A stretch of DNA of 64,000 nt from Cordilura impudica (Eukaryota > Arthropoda > Insecta > Diptera > Scathophagidae), in assembly GCA_963682025.1 (NCBI GenBank), contig OY821518.1, forward strand, positions 230,683,348-230,747,347, read 5' to 3'. How positions within the stretch are numbered: position 1 is the first letter of the stretch; each line of letters begins with the position of its first letter. The notes under the pieces were generated by a model. The model saw only the letters and a list, made by a program, of their open reading frames with translations, was not told the DNA's origin and made no database searches. This document shows, piece by piece, positions 1 through 11,959 of the stretch. The position numbers and the translations under genes are program-made.

Positions 1-3000
1 AACAGCTGTACTAGGTTCAGCAAAGAAAGGATTGACAAAAAAACGCGGTAAATAAAGGCGACAAAAAAGCTGGATGAAAGACTGGGTATTTAAAAATTTA
101 CAAGACTTAAATACTTCATCAGCTACAATAAATTAAGTATAAAAATAGTTATGATATAAATGGATCTGATGCAATTAAGATTAAATTTTAATAAATTATT
201 TATCTTTTTATTTTTAATATTATTTTTATTATACATTAATTTAATTATTATTGAAAATAAATAAAAAATAATAATTTTTCAACATTTCTATAGAAAAAAA
301 GCGATTTTTTTCCTGAGGTTAACATATTCTGGGTATTACAGTATCGAGGGTATAAAATTTTAGTTAGGTATGTTATATACCTTCGGAAAGTTTAGTTTGT
401 CTAGTTTCTCAGTATAAGTTATATTTGTAAGGTTTTAGACAAAAATGGGAAAAAATTCAAAATAGTGCATTTGTGAAAAATTGAAAAACCGTTGTCTTGA
501 GTTACAAAACATTTATTTTGATAGATATCCCACTCCCATCCCACTAAGCGACGAAAAAGCTCTTAAAGGAAAAATCCTAAGCTTTCTTATGAAAAAAAAA
601 AAAAAAAATGCCCTTTTTGAAAATAAGGCAAAAATGCTTTAATTTAGCAAAAAAAAATCTACAATTTTTTTTTTTAAAGTATTTTTTTCCGAAATATTGA
701 AGAAATAGCTATCTAAACTCTTTGGGAGAAAATTTTCTAAGAACAATAGGTAATAAGTTACATGGATGAGAAAACACACCTGTTTGGCCAAAATGTCAAA
801 TTTTGATCCCCTCTAACTCAGAGAGATCTGGACCGATCTTATTGAAAAATTGTGTCTAAACTACTATCCAATAGGACTAACCTTGGTGCAAATTTCATCC
901 CGATCGGAAGATATCGGTTTCAAAATTTGGTGCACTTGTCATGAAATCCCCCATATATAAAATGAAATGTTGAAATTGATAAAAAGCGCCAGGCAGTATT
1001 TTAAGAAAAACCTACTACAAAGAAATTAATTATAATGATATCCTAAGCACTGACATTCAGATTCTATGAATAGCATATATTTCACTTATTTTCCTGTCTT
1101 TTTTTGCTGGGATATTGTGCAATTGAGACAAAAAATAATACATTCGACTAACTACAAACGATCAGAGTCAATTATAATAATAGCGAATAGTGAAAGGACA
1201 ACATACTTAACTATTAACAAAATATTAATGTTAGTTATTAATTTTTTCTAAAATTTTTATTGGATTTTCTTCGTGTTATTATTTTATCATATTCACTTTA
1301 TTTATTTAACTTTAACCTAAGCTCTAATTGCGACTGTCACAACCATATGGCTTTAATTATATTACATCTTTTCTAATTACAATTTTAAAATTTTGACAAA
1401 TTTTCATTTTATACAATAAACTATGAATAAAATACGAATATTTAAACAAAAATATCAATAATTTTAAAAATACTTGCATCATTTTAGTATACACATAAAT
1501 AAAGTTTGAAATATTGTTGTAAGAGTATTTAAGATTTATTTGTATTACAATTGTTTAATAGTGTTTTTTTTTTAATTTACATACATAAGCAAATTGTTAA
1601 CAAAAATAATTAAGTCAATTCCTGTCTCTGAAAAAAGCTCATTAGTTAGTTCAAAAATGTAAGTAAGCGAAAAGTTACAAATATTTAATAAAAACCTTGG
1701 ATTTTGGGCAAAGTGTAATTTGGCACCTTAATAGAGTTAATAATTTGTATAAATAAAAAAAAATTATTCTGCATATGAGATTATTCAAGATTGAAATTTC
1801 TGTTTAGAGTTGAAGTTTTTATTGGGAAATGTGTGCTAGTGAATTACTTGCTTAAAGCTGAAACTTTGGATTATGCATTTGCAGTAGAAGTACACTGCAC
1901 TAATTGTCCTTGCATGATTATCAGTTTAGTAAATATTATTGTAAGCAGAGATTTGGTGGGCATAGTTTTCATTAATACTTGTTGGGCTTTGGTCCATAGT
2001 GGAGTCAGTATATCTAATGCTACATATTGGTTTGCTAGTATAAAAGCATCACGTTCGAGGACAAGGTCTGATATATCGAATCTTATATTTTCGAGGCTGC
2101 TATAGAGAATTGGCTGACGAATATATTTTCTGACAGATTTGAGGATTATTATGATATTCGATTTTAAGTATTTTCATAAACAGAACTTGGCAATGTAAAT
2201 AATCGTGAACATTTGCAAACTGTGATACAATGTTACTTTCATATTTAAACTTTATAATTAGGAAACAAATTAACAGGCGAAAATTACAGGCGAATAGCTA
2301 AAATAACGTAAGAAGTTTTCTGTTGTTACTGTTTGCTATAACAAAACCGTTAAAAATTATATCGTAGCTGCTTATTTTGGTGAGAAATACCCATGATATA
2401 TATTGTTTCATAAATTTTAAAAGTTTTCTGTAAATTATTTCAATTGCCTGCTCTGACGTTAAACTTTTTGTGGTTTCTTAAAACCTCCCATTGTTTGAAA
2501 GCTTTGGTAAACTCCTCTATAGGTCTGTCCAATTCGAACCCATAAATTTTATATACGTGCAATATATTGAAAGCATGGATTATAAATTACTGATTTACAT
2601 ATGTATACCATATTTTGATTTAGAGCTTATTGCGGATTATGTGACATAAAATATTTTCACTAAATTTACAAACTGTTACTATTAACCCTTATGTGATTCA
2701 ATTTTCAGAAAAATTATGTTATGTTATTACACTGTTCTACACACTGTTTTGCACACATGAAGAAGACCTAAATATTCGGAATCTATGTCGAAAAATAAAA
2801 TACCCGTGTCTCCCAGTTTTTCTAGATCAATTCGTATTTTCGCGAAAAATGTGAATAACAGAATAATGTAAACGGGGAAATTAAAAAAATACCATACAAA
2901 GATAAAAAATATTTTTTTTTTAGAAACCATAACGGTAATATCAACTTGTTTATTAGAAGTTATTAACACGTGCATTATTGATCAATTAGTATTAAAAATG

Positions 3001-3480
3001 TCACTAAACGAATTTAGTGAAATTATGCCCTTTTGAATTAAACTACTGTGCCTTTTGAAAACAAAGTGACAACTAAAGTTACTGCACTGACTAAATATTT
3101 CTAAGTCGTTTTCCTAATAAATTTTCTATTTAATAATGGAATGTCCGAAACGCAGTAATTCTATGGTTTATTTGCGCCTGAAAAATATTAGAGAAATATA
3201 AGCAAAAGTTTAGTAAGTGCTTTTAAAGAAATTTTCGTTATTTCATATGTTCCAAACATATGGTACGACGCACCTGAAGTTATTTGTGAATATTGATATA
3301 TTGGCTTAATGGTAACAAAAAGTGTATTATATCGCCATAAATTGTCCGACTCACAATTTGGCTGTGACGAACTGAACATTCTGCAGAATTTTCCTATTTT
3401 TGTTTCGTAAAAACTGTTCGATTCGGATATAACATTCGCAATCAAATTAAATATACTGATGTTGAGTCCGTTATTAAAGC
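1..3480. other. AT-rich gene-poor stretch
   Basis: No recognisable gene, RNA or transposon core was found here. The stretch is very AT-rich with many homopolymer runs (for example near 590-610). Positions about 780-960 are more GC-rich and contain phrases such as GGACCGATCTT and CCCGATCGGAAG that resemble degenerate fly interspersed repeats, but no second copy was seen in this window. Confidence 0.5.
1871..2173 (-). other. unidentified open frame, about 100 codons
   Basis: The minus strand is open from a TGA just upstream of 2173 to a TAA at 1871-1873, with no ATG near its beginning. The conceptual peptide is rich in Leu, Ile and Thr (it includes LTPLWTKAQQVLMKT) and I do not recognise a family. 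In DNA this AT-rich about 100 open codons is slightly unusual, so it could be an exon or a decayed transposon piece. The plus strand is also open over 1791-2105, which lowers confidence in either reading. Confidence 0.15.
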
Positions 3481-3499
3481 ACATGAAATTTCTAATGCT

Positions 3500-5645
3500 A
3501 GCGTTTTCGAAAAAATTCCAATTGAAATACAATCTTCAGACCCTCATTTCGTGACACAAGCTGATTTTACTGATTTGATACGAGACACTGGCGTTTCGAA
3601 AGAAGACGGCGGAATTATTTGGTTCCCGTTTAAAAGAATGGAATTTAGTATCCGAGGTGTGGCCGTAAACGTGCGAAGACGAATCCATTTAATGAATATT
3701 TCATTATGCACGAAAATTCTGAATTACAACTTTGCTACTATAAGAACATTGATGCACTGTTCACAGAAATTGGAAAACCGCATGTTCTAGATGAGTGGAG
3801 ACTTTTTATTGACTCGTCTACTTCGAGTCTAAAGATCGTACTTTTACATATTGGAAACATGTACCTAGGATGACCCTTAATAAAAAAAGTGTTCAAACTG
3901 TCGGTCTGACCCCCTAGAAATATGCGAATAGCAAAAAACTGAGAATATGAAGTATTGTATTGTTTTATTACCACGTTGTTAACTTATTGCGCATTGAGGC
4001 CGAATATTGGAAATTTTTTTGACATAATTTTTAAAACTCCTTTTTCAAGTTTGAAAAAATTTTCTTAAACAAAATTTAAAAAAATTAATCTATCACTTTA
4101 AGGTTTTATGAAATACATGTTGCACATTAACTGTGTGAATTTTTAAGTAAATCCCTCTGCCGGAATTTTTTTGATAAGGATTTCATTTTTGCGAATTTCG
4201 AGAAAAATTGGATTTTTGTGAAATATTCTGTAAATGTACTCTTTCTAAATACTTTGTATCAAAAATTCATAATTTTTCCACTTTTAAATGTTATATTTTA
4301 TCCTAATAGCCTAGGGTTTCGGAAAAAAATAATATGACTCCATTAACCTTTTTGGAATTGGGGTCACATATGACCCCAAACTAATAAAAGACAATTTATT
4401 CAAAGAATTCATATATTTTGTAAGTGCTGTCCAATTTTTAGATACGACACTTAAAATATAATAACCAAATATGTAGAAGTTTCGTTCCAAAAATTCGGGA
4501 TAAATCCGAGAACGCATTATTTGCCAAGGCCAGCTTTGGATTTTAAGATATTTTTAAATAAAAATGATCGAAAACGAGTTTTTCTATTAAAGAATTTAAG
4601 AAAAATAATTCGGTTAGCTTTTATTTATTTTACCCTTTAGTGCTCCTGAGATCAAAATTATCCATTGTGATATATCTCTGGTGCAATTATCTGCTTATTG
4701 CTCGCGAATATAAATAAAAAAAAATTTTTCGTAAAATCTGAAAAAAAAAGTCATATTTTCCTCATATAAACACACTTGAAATTTTCAATCGCTTTGCGCC
4801 ACGACTAAACGTTTTTGATTTGCTATTCGCATATTTCTAGGGGGTGAGACCGACAGTTTGAACACTTTTTTTTCCCTCCATATAACGAAGGGCCACCATA
4901 ATGTACCCATCAGTTCCGATTGCATACAACACCTTAATGCGGGAGACCTACAAAAACATGAAAATAAATTTAGATGCCATAAATTACAACCAGCACAAAT
5001 GGAAAGTCTGTTGTGATCTTAAAGTTGTTGCGTTATTAACAGGAGTAAAGCAAGGTTATTCACGCAAAAAAGATTTTTCACTATACAGATTCCGAATGGG
5101 AGACGTGTTTAAATATTGTGATAGGTGAATTCAGTATAGACCATATACCATTGGTTAAACCTGATCATGAAGCAGATAACCTATTTTAAGAACATTTGTA
5201 TGACCTGATGTGTAATAATTATATTTCTATGGGTGTCTTCAATGGTCCACAAAAAAAAAAACTTTTAAATAGTACAGATTTTAAAAATGCACTAAGCCCT
5301 GTCGAAAATAGGGCATTGATAACTTTTGAAAATGTTACAGAGAAATTTCTTGGCAATAAAATAGCTAACAATTACAAGGACATTGTTAAGGAAATGATTG
5401 ATGGCTGCCGAGAGATGGGAGTCAGCATACACTTCCTCTCATTTAGATTTTTTTCCATCGAACTTAGGAAGCTTGAGTGACGAACATGGAGAACGCTTTC
5501 ACCAAGAAATAGCAGATATGGACTTTAGGTACAAAAGAAACCAAATAAAACACAGGGTGTCGGAGTACTGTTCGTTGCTTTGTCGCGTAGTAAATACGGA
5601 CTCATATACACGACAAAATAAGCGTCCAGAATTTCCTAATTATTA
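3500..5645 (+). pseudogene. broken copy of the arthropod HGERFHQ-motif repeat gene family
   Basis: Translating the plus strand in pieces gives, in order, DFTDLIRDTGVSKED (about 3560), DEWRLFIDSSTSSLKIVLLH (about 3795-3850), YPSVPIAY (4904), WKVCCDLKVVALLTGVKQGY (about 5010-5060), ENRALITFENVTEKFLGN and FFPSNLGSLSDEHGERFHQE (about 5450-5510). From memory these blocks occur in the same order in a high-copy, mostly unannotated protein family of insects and spiders with the signature SDEHGERFHQDI; its biochemical role is unknown to me. The reading frame changes several times, and the segment between GVKQGY and the later blocks has lost the usual Cys-rich part. The coding sequence is physically split by an inserted element at 3866-4900. 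It is certainly not functional. No terminal repeats of the parent element were found. Confidence 0.7.
3866..4900. mobile_element. non-autonomous hAT-like DNA element with long inverted repeats
   Basis: The two ends are inverted copies: 3866-3935 against 4819-4900, sharing a block that runs from AGTGTTCAAACTG to ATGCGAATAGCAAA almost without change; the outermost bases read TAGGATGACCCTT on the left and TATGGTGGCCCTT on the right. The flanks duplicate ATGTACC (3859-3865 and 4901-4907; 8 bp with one mismatch if extended). An 8-bp duplication and TAG-type ends suit hAT, but the superfamily is an inference because no transposase is encoded. It interrupts the HGERFHQ-motif pseudogene exactly in a conserved GNxYPS segment, so it inserted after that copy arrived. 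Confidence 0.75.
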
Positions 5646-6389
5646 ATTTTATCTTAATAATTTAATGAATTTATTAATTTTTTTCCAAACGACAATTTCT
5701 TTTATGATTTCTTATATACATAATTACATAAATGTTAGAAGATTTGTAAACACATCTGTTAATACTCAAAAGAAAAGTATTTATTTATGTATTCATCTCT
5801 ATATCAACATACAGGTTCATATCCGGAAATCCTGTCATGTAAGGGATTTTGATAAAGGCGATAGATAACAATATTTATTATGTGGAATATGGGTGGTACG
5901 ATTAATTTTTTTTAAATGTAAATTTGCATTTTTGGAAATATAAGAATTGATCTAGAAAAAGCGAGATACACGAGTATTTTATTACTTGCTCCTCCTTCAT
6001 AATATACAAATTTTTTTCATGTGTGCAACCAAAAGTTCAATTTTCTAGAACGGTGTTATAAAACTAATTAAATAAACAATTATGATGCATTAAATGATAA
6101 AAACTTACGATAAAAAGTAATATTACAGAGTTTACCATTCAGAGATTGACTACTATTAAATATGATATCAAATCTGGTGGGGACATTGCCAAATGCATAA
6201 CATTTAGTGTGTCAAAAGAAAGTAAACAATTGTAACACTTACTTCCGCTTTTTTATATTTCGGTGAAGAACCTAAATTTGTTGTGACAAATTTGTACTGA
6301 TCACGTGTTTACATAATAAAAGACATTTTAAGTTGATTTGTACTAATTAATAATAACTAAAAAGAAGTAAAATAGATTAATATCACTGT
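5646..6389. other. AT-rich spacer
   Basis: Nothing recognisable beyond the end of the preceding pseudogene. A segment at about 6205-6300 (GTGTGTCAAAAGAAAGTAA) could be the outer end of the Tc1 element that follows, because Tc1-like termini often start this way, but the partner end was not found. Confidence 0.35.
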
Positions 6390-7329
6390 GGGATAGATTA
6401 ATCAGACTCGGAAAATTAATTTCGATTTAAAAGAAAAAAGGAAATCCTTGCGTGAAGTTGGCCAAATTTTGGGCCATAATAAAACAAAGAGTTGATTAAT
6501 ACGTCAAACACTTTCAGGTTGAAGATCTACCGATATCTGTATACCCAAAGTGGCTTAGCGGTACCGAAGTTAGAGCTGTATTAAGAGAAGTAAAGATATA
6601 TGCAGTTAAATTATTAGAAAACATAACGCAGACATCACTCAAATCAGTTACTTCGAGTACAGTAAGGGGATCGCTTCACAAAAACGGCCTATATGAAAGG
6701 ATACCGTGCAAGAAACCATAATGAACCAAGCTAATGAATTTCGATAAAAAAAAGTACAAAACTGAGGCTCTATCCTTTTGGGAAAGCATATTATATACAG
6801 ACTAGCTGTTTTTACCCGGTCTTGCCCGATATAAAAAGGCCTTTGACTTGAAAAATGGTTCACTATGCTTACCAGGCACTGAGTAATTAGTCCCCAATGA
6901 ACAAATTCCCCAATAAAATGAACTTTCTCCCCAAAAAAATTGTATGGGCAGTAAATTCGTTTTTTATTTCAATTCAAAAGTTTTTGATTTTTTAATTTAG
7001 AAGTTTTTTTATAAGATGCTGCAGCAAAAATGTTTCAAAAATAAGCTGCGAAAACGCTTTAAGTTTTTTTTTTAAGTTTATTTATAAACATCAAATATAA
7101 CGGAATCGTTTGCAAATTAATGGAATCAGAACTTTTAAAAATTGAATTACTTCATTTAATAAGTGATCATCATTGAGCAGAGAAGTCAAATTCATTGAAG
7201 TTTCAGAAATGAAAAACTAATGCGATGTTGAAAATTGTGCCGCAAAGTTTCTTTAAGCAATTGCTTATAGTATATGTGAAGCCTATTTTGATCAACAGGT
7301 AATTATTTCACATACGTAGATAAAATCTA

Positions 7330-7665
7330 TCATATGACTTTTCACTGAGCTGTGTTCCGCGATCGAGTCGCGTCAGCTTCCACGCGTTTGGCAGCCACAC
7401 CCGTGCTGCTGCGCAGTTGTTGTCAACTTATTTTAATTGCTAAAATATATTTTTCAGTTCATTGCGATATTTTTGCTGAGCTATGATCCGCGAGCGTGTC
7501 GCGTCCGCGTCCGCGCCCCTTTTCCTCGCGTTTGGCAGCTACTACCCATGCTGCCGCGCAGTTCTCGTTAACTTATAGTAATCGCTAAAATATATTTTTA
7601 AGATCATTGCGATATTTTAGCTAAGCTGCGTTCCGCGTGCGCGTAGCTTCCGCGCACCGAAATGA
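7330..7665. repeat. GC-rich internal tandem repeat of the Helitron (3 units)
   Basis: Three imperfect units of about 130-140 bp contain CGCGAGCG(A/T)GTCGCGTCCG, GCTGC(C/T)GCGCAGTT and a spacer AAAATATATTTTT. The same unit in opposite orientation is tandemly repeated at 45520-45840 and 47580-47990. It is strikingly GC-rich compared with the AT-rich surroundings. Confidence 0.8.
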
Positions 7666-7904
7666 TGCTATTGAAAAGAATACTCATTTTAAATGCGTTT
7701 ATTATATGACATATATTGAGAGCAGCATGTAAATTTTCACTAAAATTAATATTTAACAAAATTTATTAAATAAAAATATGTAAAAATTTTAGAATGAATT
7801 TGGGGAATAAGTTAATTTTTTATTTCGTTTAAAAAAAAATTGGGGTATTAGTCATTTCTTTTGGGGACCTTTTTTTAAGTTTGGGGAATTTGTTCACCGT
7901 GAAG

Positions 7905-8795
7905 TTATTCCCGTGTAAACCAAATTTCAGAGAAATCCTTTGAAAAATACAAATTTTTATAGGGAAGAAATATACCACACAACAAAAAAAGAATTTTATA
8001 TGAAAAGTAAGCGTAAAAGTAGGCGTGGTCGGTAAAAATCATATGGCGACCTTCCCTGGTATATGTACTAAATTTCGGAGAAAACCGTTGAAAGATAAAA
8101 ATTACTATATCGAACAAATATACCAAAAAACAAAAAATGAATTTTATAAAAATGTGGACGTAAAGGTAAGCGTAGCAAGAAAGATATATAATGCGACCTT
8201 CGCTGGAGTAGAGAGATCACGTTTTTCAAATTTCAGAGAAAGCCATTGAAAAATAAAAGTTTGTATAGCAATCAAACAAAGAAACAAATAAAAGGGAAAA
8301 AATAAATATTATATACATAGAAGTGGGCGCAAAGTAGGCGTGGCCTGTAAGAAGCATATGGTGACCTTCTCTGGAGTATAGAGATCGTGTGTACCAAATT
8401 TCAGAGACATCCCTTGAAATATAAAGATTTCTATAGTGAGAAAATATACAAAAAAAAAAGAATATGAATTGCATACAAAAAGTGGGCGTAACAGTAGGCG
8501 TGACCGGTACGAAGGATATGACGACCTTCCCTGGAGTAGAGAGATCGTGCTTACTAAATTTCAAAGAAATCCGTTGAAAAATAAAAATTTGTATAGTGAA
8601 CAAATATACCAAAAAACAGAAAATGAATTGTATACAAAAAGTGGGCGTAAAAGTAGGCGTGGCCGGTAAGAATCATATGGCGACCTTTCCTGGAGTACGG
8701 TGATCGTGTATACCAAATTTCAGAAAAATCCGTTGAAAAATAAAAATTTGTATAGCGGTCAAACAAACATACAAACATACAAACAAACAAACAGA
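7905..8795. repeat. internal 158-bp tandem repeat of the Helitron (6 units)
   Basis: The phrase AAATTTCAGAGAAATCCGTTG recurs in six variants at about 7924, 8074, 8230, 8399, 8560 and 8717, giving a period of 150-169 bp. Each unit also has AAAAATTTGTATAGCGAACA and GTGGGCGTAAAAGTAGGCGT. Inverted counterparts are found at 46370-47020 (5 units) and direct ones at 62200-62440 (2 units). Confidence 0.85.
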
Positions 8796-9440
8796 AAATG
8801 AATTTTTATATATATAGATGAAAGCAAATCCGAAATTTTTGGCATGAAAAGGCCCCAAAAATATGGCAGGCTAAGAATGAGACCTTCAAAGAAAAGTGTA
8901 TTATCGACACTGTGAGACACGGTCGAGGTTCAGTTACGGGCTACAAAACGGCAACAGGTGTTGGTAATATTGTTTTTTTTACGCCACTATGAACAATATA
9001 GATTACCATTTGAAGGACAATGTTGGCCCTAGTGTCAACAAATAATTTATGGCTGGAAACTGGAACTACCAACAGGACAACGATCTACTGTACCGGACTC
9101 CTAAGACAATTGATCAACCGCCGCAGTCCCCGTACCTTAACCCGATGGAGCATCTGTGGGAAAATCTTAACAGAAGAATAAGTCGAAGGGCTATTCCAAG
9201 CAAGGCAAACTTAAAGAAGCCGATGTAACAAAAAAAATTGCCGAATTGATGCCTAGAAGACTATATTTTTGATTTTGTGTTAACTAATTTTAATAAAAAA
9301 ATATAATTAAGTCAAATCAACTTTATTAAAATAAGTTTGTCTTCTACTAAAATAAAATCGATGTAACAGGTGTGGTCGTCATTCTATAATTCATGGGATT
9401 CCCCAAATTGTCAATGCACGAATAACTTTCCTGCTACTTA

Positions 9441-9693
9441 AGGTGCGTTCAGACTACGCAAATATTTGACCAAATAAACGTAACCCCTAATTTTATGAAA
9501 GTTTTATTCAATCTTACATGATATATAAAAGATAAAATCAAGTTATGTTTTATTATATTAGTAATATTTAATATATTTAACTATATTCTATATCATATTT
9601 TGTATAACTTAATGAAAATTATACAAGGAAAATTATACATTATTTAGTGGTTACGCTTATTTGGTCAAATATTTGCGTAGTCTGAACGCACCT
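9441..9693. mobile_element. MITE with 45-bp inverted repeats and TTA target duplication
   Basis: The ends 9441-9485 and 9649-9693 are inverted copies matching at 44 of 45 positions, starting AGGTGCGTTCAGACTACGCA. The element is bracketed by TTA at 9438-9440 and 9694-9696. A 3-bp TTA duplication and no coding capacity suggest a PIF/Harbinger-mobilised MITE. The near-identical arms suggest a recent insertion compared with the decayed elements around it. Confidence 0.85.
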
Positions 9694-9696
9694 TTA

Positions 9697-11240
9697 GAGT
9701 GTCCATACTGCGTATTGTGCATTGTAAACAAATAAAAAATTAATTAGAAGTGCTCCGTAAGTTTTCTAAAAAACAAGTAAAATTCACAAAATAATTTATT
9801 TAAATTTTCATCATCACGTCAACGGATACTTTTTCTAGCTTGTTGTGTATTTAGGCAATTTTTTGCGAAATCTTCGTTATCTTCATTATTTCATCACCTA
9901 CACTTGAACTTGAAAAATAATAATAAAATTCGGCCGCTGTTTAATTTTTAAATATAATTAATGCAAAAGAAATTAACATACATATATTTAAATATAATTT
10001 TTAAAATACAAAAAATGTTAAAAATAATGACTAACGTAATGCATGACTACCAACCATTATTAATTTTTATTTCTGTTTTCGATAACTTCTCTTCCCCATT
10101 TCAATATATTTCAAGTATTGAAATTTTGCAACGAAGCGATGATAAAAACGACAACGACTAGGGCCTATAGTGTTGATCAAAATGGCAAAAAATGGTCATT
10201 GAATAACCAAATATTACCAGATTCGTGTTCACCGTGCTAGTTTTGATAAGATGTGTGGAAGATTTAGAATAAATGTCTTTAAAAATTATTTTCAAATTAA
10301 AATTGAAGTTAGAATACTTTTCGTGATTATAATAAAATTTTATCTCTGAGATAAAAATGAAATAAATATCTTAGGTGGGATATCCTCACTGGAAACTACG
10401 TTAAAGAGCTAAATGTTACGAAAAACTTTTTTCATAGCAAATCGGAATTGGCGTGTATTTCATATAGGCTCTCGAAATATTTTTTTTGATTTTACTCAAG
10501 TTTTGTTTTTATTAAAATTAAATTTCCTTCTAAATTATCTAAAACAGAAAAACTTATGGGTGCTTTAATGTAAACATTCAAAATAATATTATGTAATGAA
10601 GTTTTTTGTAATGGAAGGTTTTTTTCTAAATATGTTTTCAATTTTGCATTAGACAAATAGTAGTACGAATTTAAAAGAACGAAAAAATTTTTATTTTGCA
10701 ACTACACCAGTATGTACGAGTTTTTACACAAAATCTTCAGTGCTTCATACAACCTAATCTTGTATGTAGACAAGGAGCGATTTAAAATAATTACACATAA
10801 ACACATAAATACGAGTACATTAATGATATGTCGATGCGGATTGCGGACTATTTAGTATCTATGAGAAATTAATTATTCGTTTACTTTTTTTTTTATAGGA
10901 TTGTGCGATTAATTGATTACTTTAACACTCTGGTAAATTAAAATTTTTAAGAAATGATACAAACTATAATATCGAATAAAAATAATATCGTAAATGAAAT
11001 TTTTCATGTGGCTACCACCAATTTTAGAAAGAGATGGTGCCTAATCAATACTTTTTGTACATAAAAATTTTGATTTTGTGGTAAATAAGAAAATCGATTG
11101 GGTCAAAAAGGTCTTAAAAAGGCAAATCAAATACTCTGTTATCCAAAAATGTTTGCCATCCCTAAAAGATGTGGTTTTTCGGTAATTGTTTCCGTTTGTA
11201 TTCGCTATTGTGTATATATTTTATTATATGCAATAAAGCA
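9697..11240. other. AT-rich spacer without recognised gene
   Basis: No coding similarity found. A 26-base segment starting at 10896 (TAGGATTGTGCGATTAATTG) is the inverted partner of a segment ending at 18573; see the hunting section. Confidence 0.4.
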
Positions 11241-11793
11241 TTTGGGCAATTCACAATGGGTATTGTATCGTTGTATCTGTTGTATCGTGTATTACTTTAC
11301 AATGGTGTAAAATTGTTGTTGGTAATTTTCATTGAAAAATCTGATACTACGATACAACTTCATTTGCTCTGTTTAGTAAATGTTGTATATTGTATTATAA
11401 CATATCAGTCCCAAGTGAATGCCAGTTTTTATGAAAAAGAAAAAAACAATTACATACAATTTTACGGCATAAATAATTAAAAATGGCAAATAATACAAAT
11501 AACGCAAATACATCTCAATCAAAATATTTTATATTTTTTTTTTGTATTCTAAATTAAAATGTAAGAAGTACGTAACTAAAACTCCAGGGTATATCTTATG
11601 ACCAAAAAGCAAACACCGACACGTGTTTTCTCTTATACGAAATAACAAAAGCGACAAAGCGACCTTTCCACGTTGGATCGATAATTACTAAAGAAAACGT
11701 TTTACATTCTGAAAATACAACTGACTGTTCACAAGAAATGATTTTTTTTGTGTATTTCAATACAACAACAACACCTGTTGTGAATTGCCCAAA
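11241..11793. mobile_element. putative MITE with inverted repeats TTTGGGCAATTCACAA
   Basis: TTTGGGCAATTCACAA at 11241-11256 is exactly inverted at 11778-11793 (TTGTGAATTGCCCAAA), and similarity continues weakly for about 10 bases inward. The interior is AT-rich with repeated TTGTATC motifs and no protein similarity. A target duplication could not be decided because the flanks are A/T runs, so the superfamily is open. Confidence 0.55.
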
Positions 11794-11959
11794 TTTTTTT
11801 TAACAGGTAACAGAATATAGCGACTTTGGTTAAAAGAGGTTTTTTGTGGACATTTTTTTAATGGGTGACAGATATTTTAATTTTTAACCTGAAAATAATT
11901 TATATAGTTGAAAAAATGCAAATTGAAGCACATTAAACAAAAAACGGCCTAGTTATTAC

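Larger units (their letters stand above)
6802..8818 (-). mobile_element. non-autonomous Helitron (copy A)
   Basis: On the minus strand the element starts TCTATATATATAAAAATTC at 8818 and ends ACCGGGTAAAAACAGCTAG at 6802, i.e. a 5-prime TC end, a short GC stem-loop (around CGGGCAAGACCGGG) about 10 bases before a 3-prime CTAG. The host bases are A before the 5-prime end and T after the 3-prime end with no target duplication, the Helitron signature. Inside are a low-GC leader with motifs CCCCAATGAACAAATTCCCC, three GC-rich repeat units (about 7330-7660) and six units of about 158 bp (7905-8790). No Rep/helicase coding remains in this copy. Two related copies lie at 44.6-48.4 kb and one at 59.8-62.4 kb. 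Confidence 0.85.
6390..9270 (+). pseudogene. Tc1-like transposase relic (copy A), split by a Helitron
   Basis: Left part (about 6410-6801) retains a helix-turn-helix-like start (SLREVGQILGHNK) and right part (8819-9240) reads DESKSEIFGMKRP, DTVRHGRGS, then a QQDN-like segment, PPQSPYLNPMEHLWENLNRR, which are hallmarks of Tc1 (DD34E) transposases that cut and paste DNA at TA sites. Many frameshifts and stops are present. If the Helitron at 6802-8818 is removed, the codons around the junction read ILYTDESK without a gap, so the insertion was clean. The true TA-flanked ends were not located with confidence. Confidence 0.75.

Noticed and set aside
1791..2105. Plus-strand open frame of 104 codons
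   Set aside because: Overlaps a similarly open minus-strand frame; no family match; left as undecided.
7330..7665. Array that might look like CRISPR or a palindromic regulatory array
   Set aside because: Unit length about 135 bp, imperfect, part of a Helitron and eukaryotic context; no spacers.
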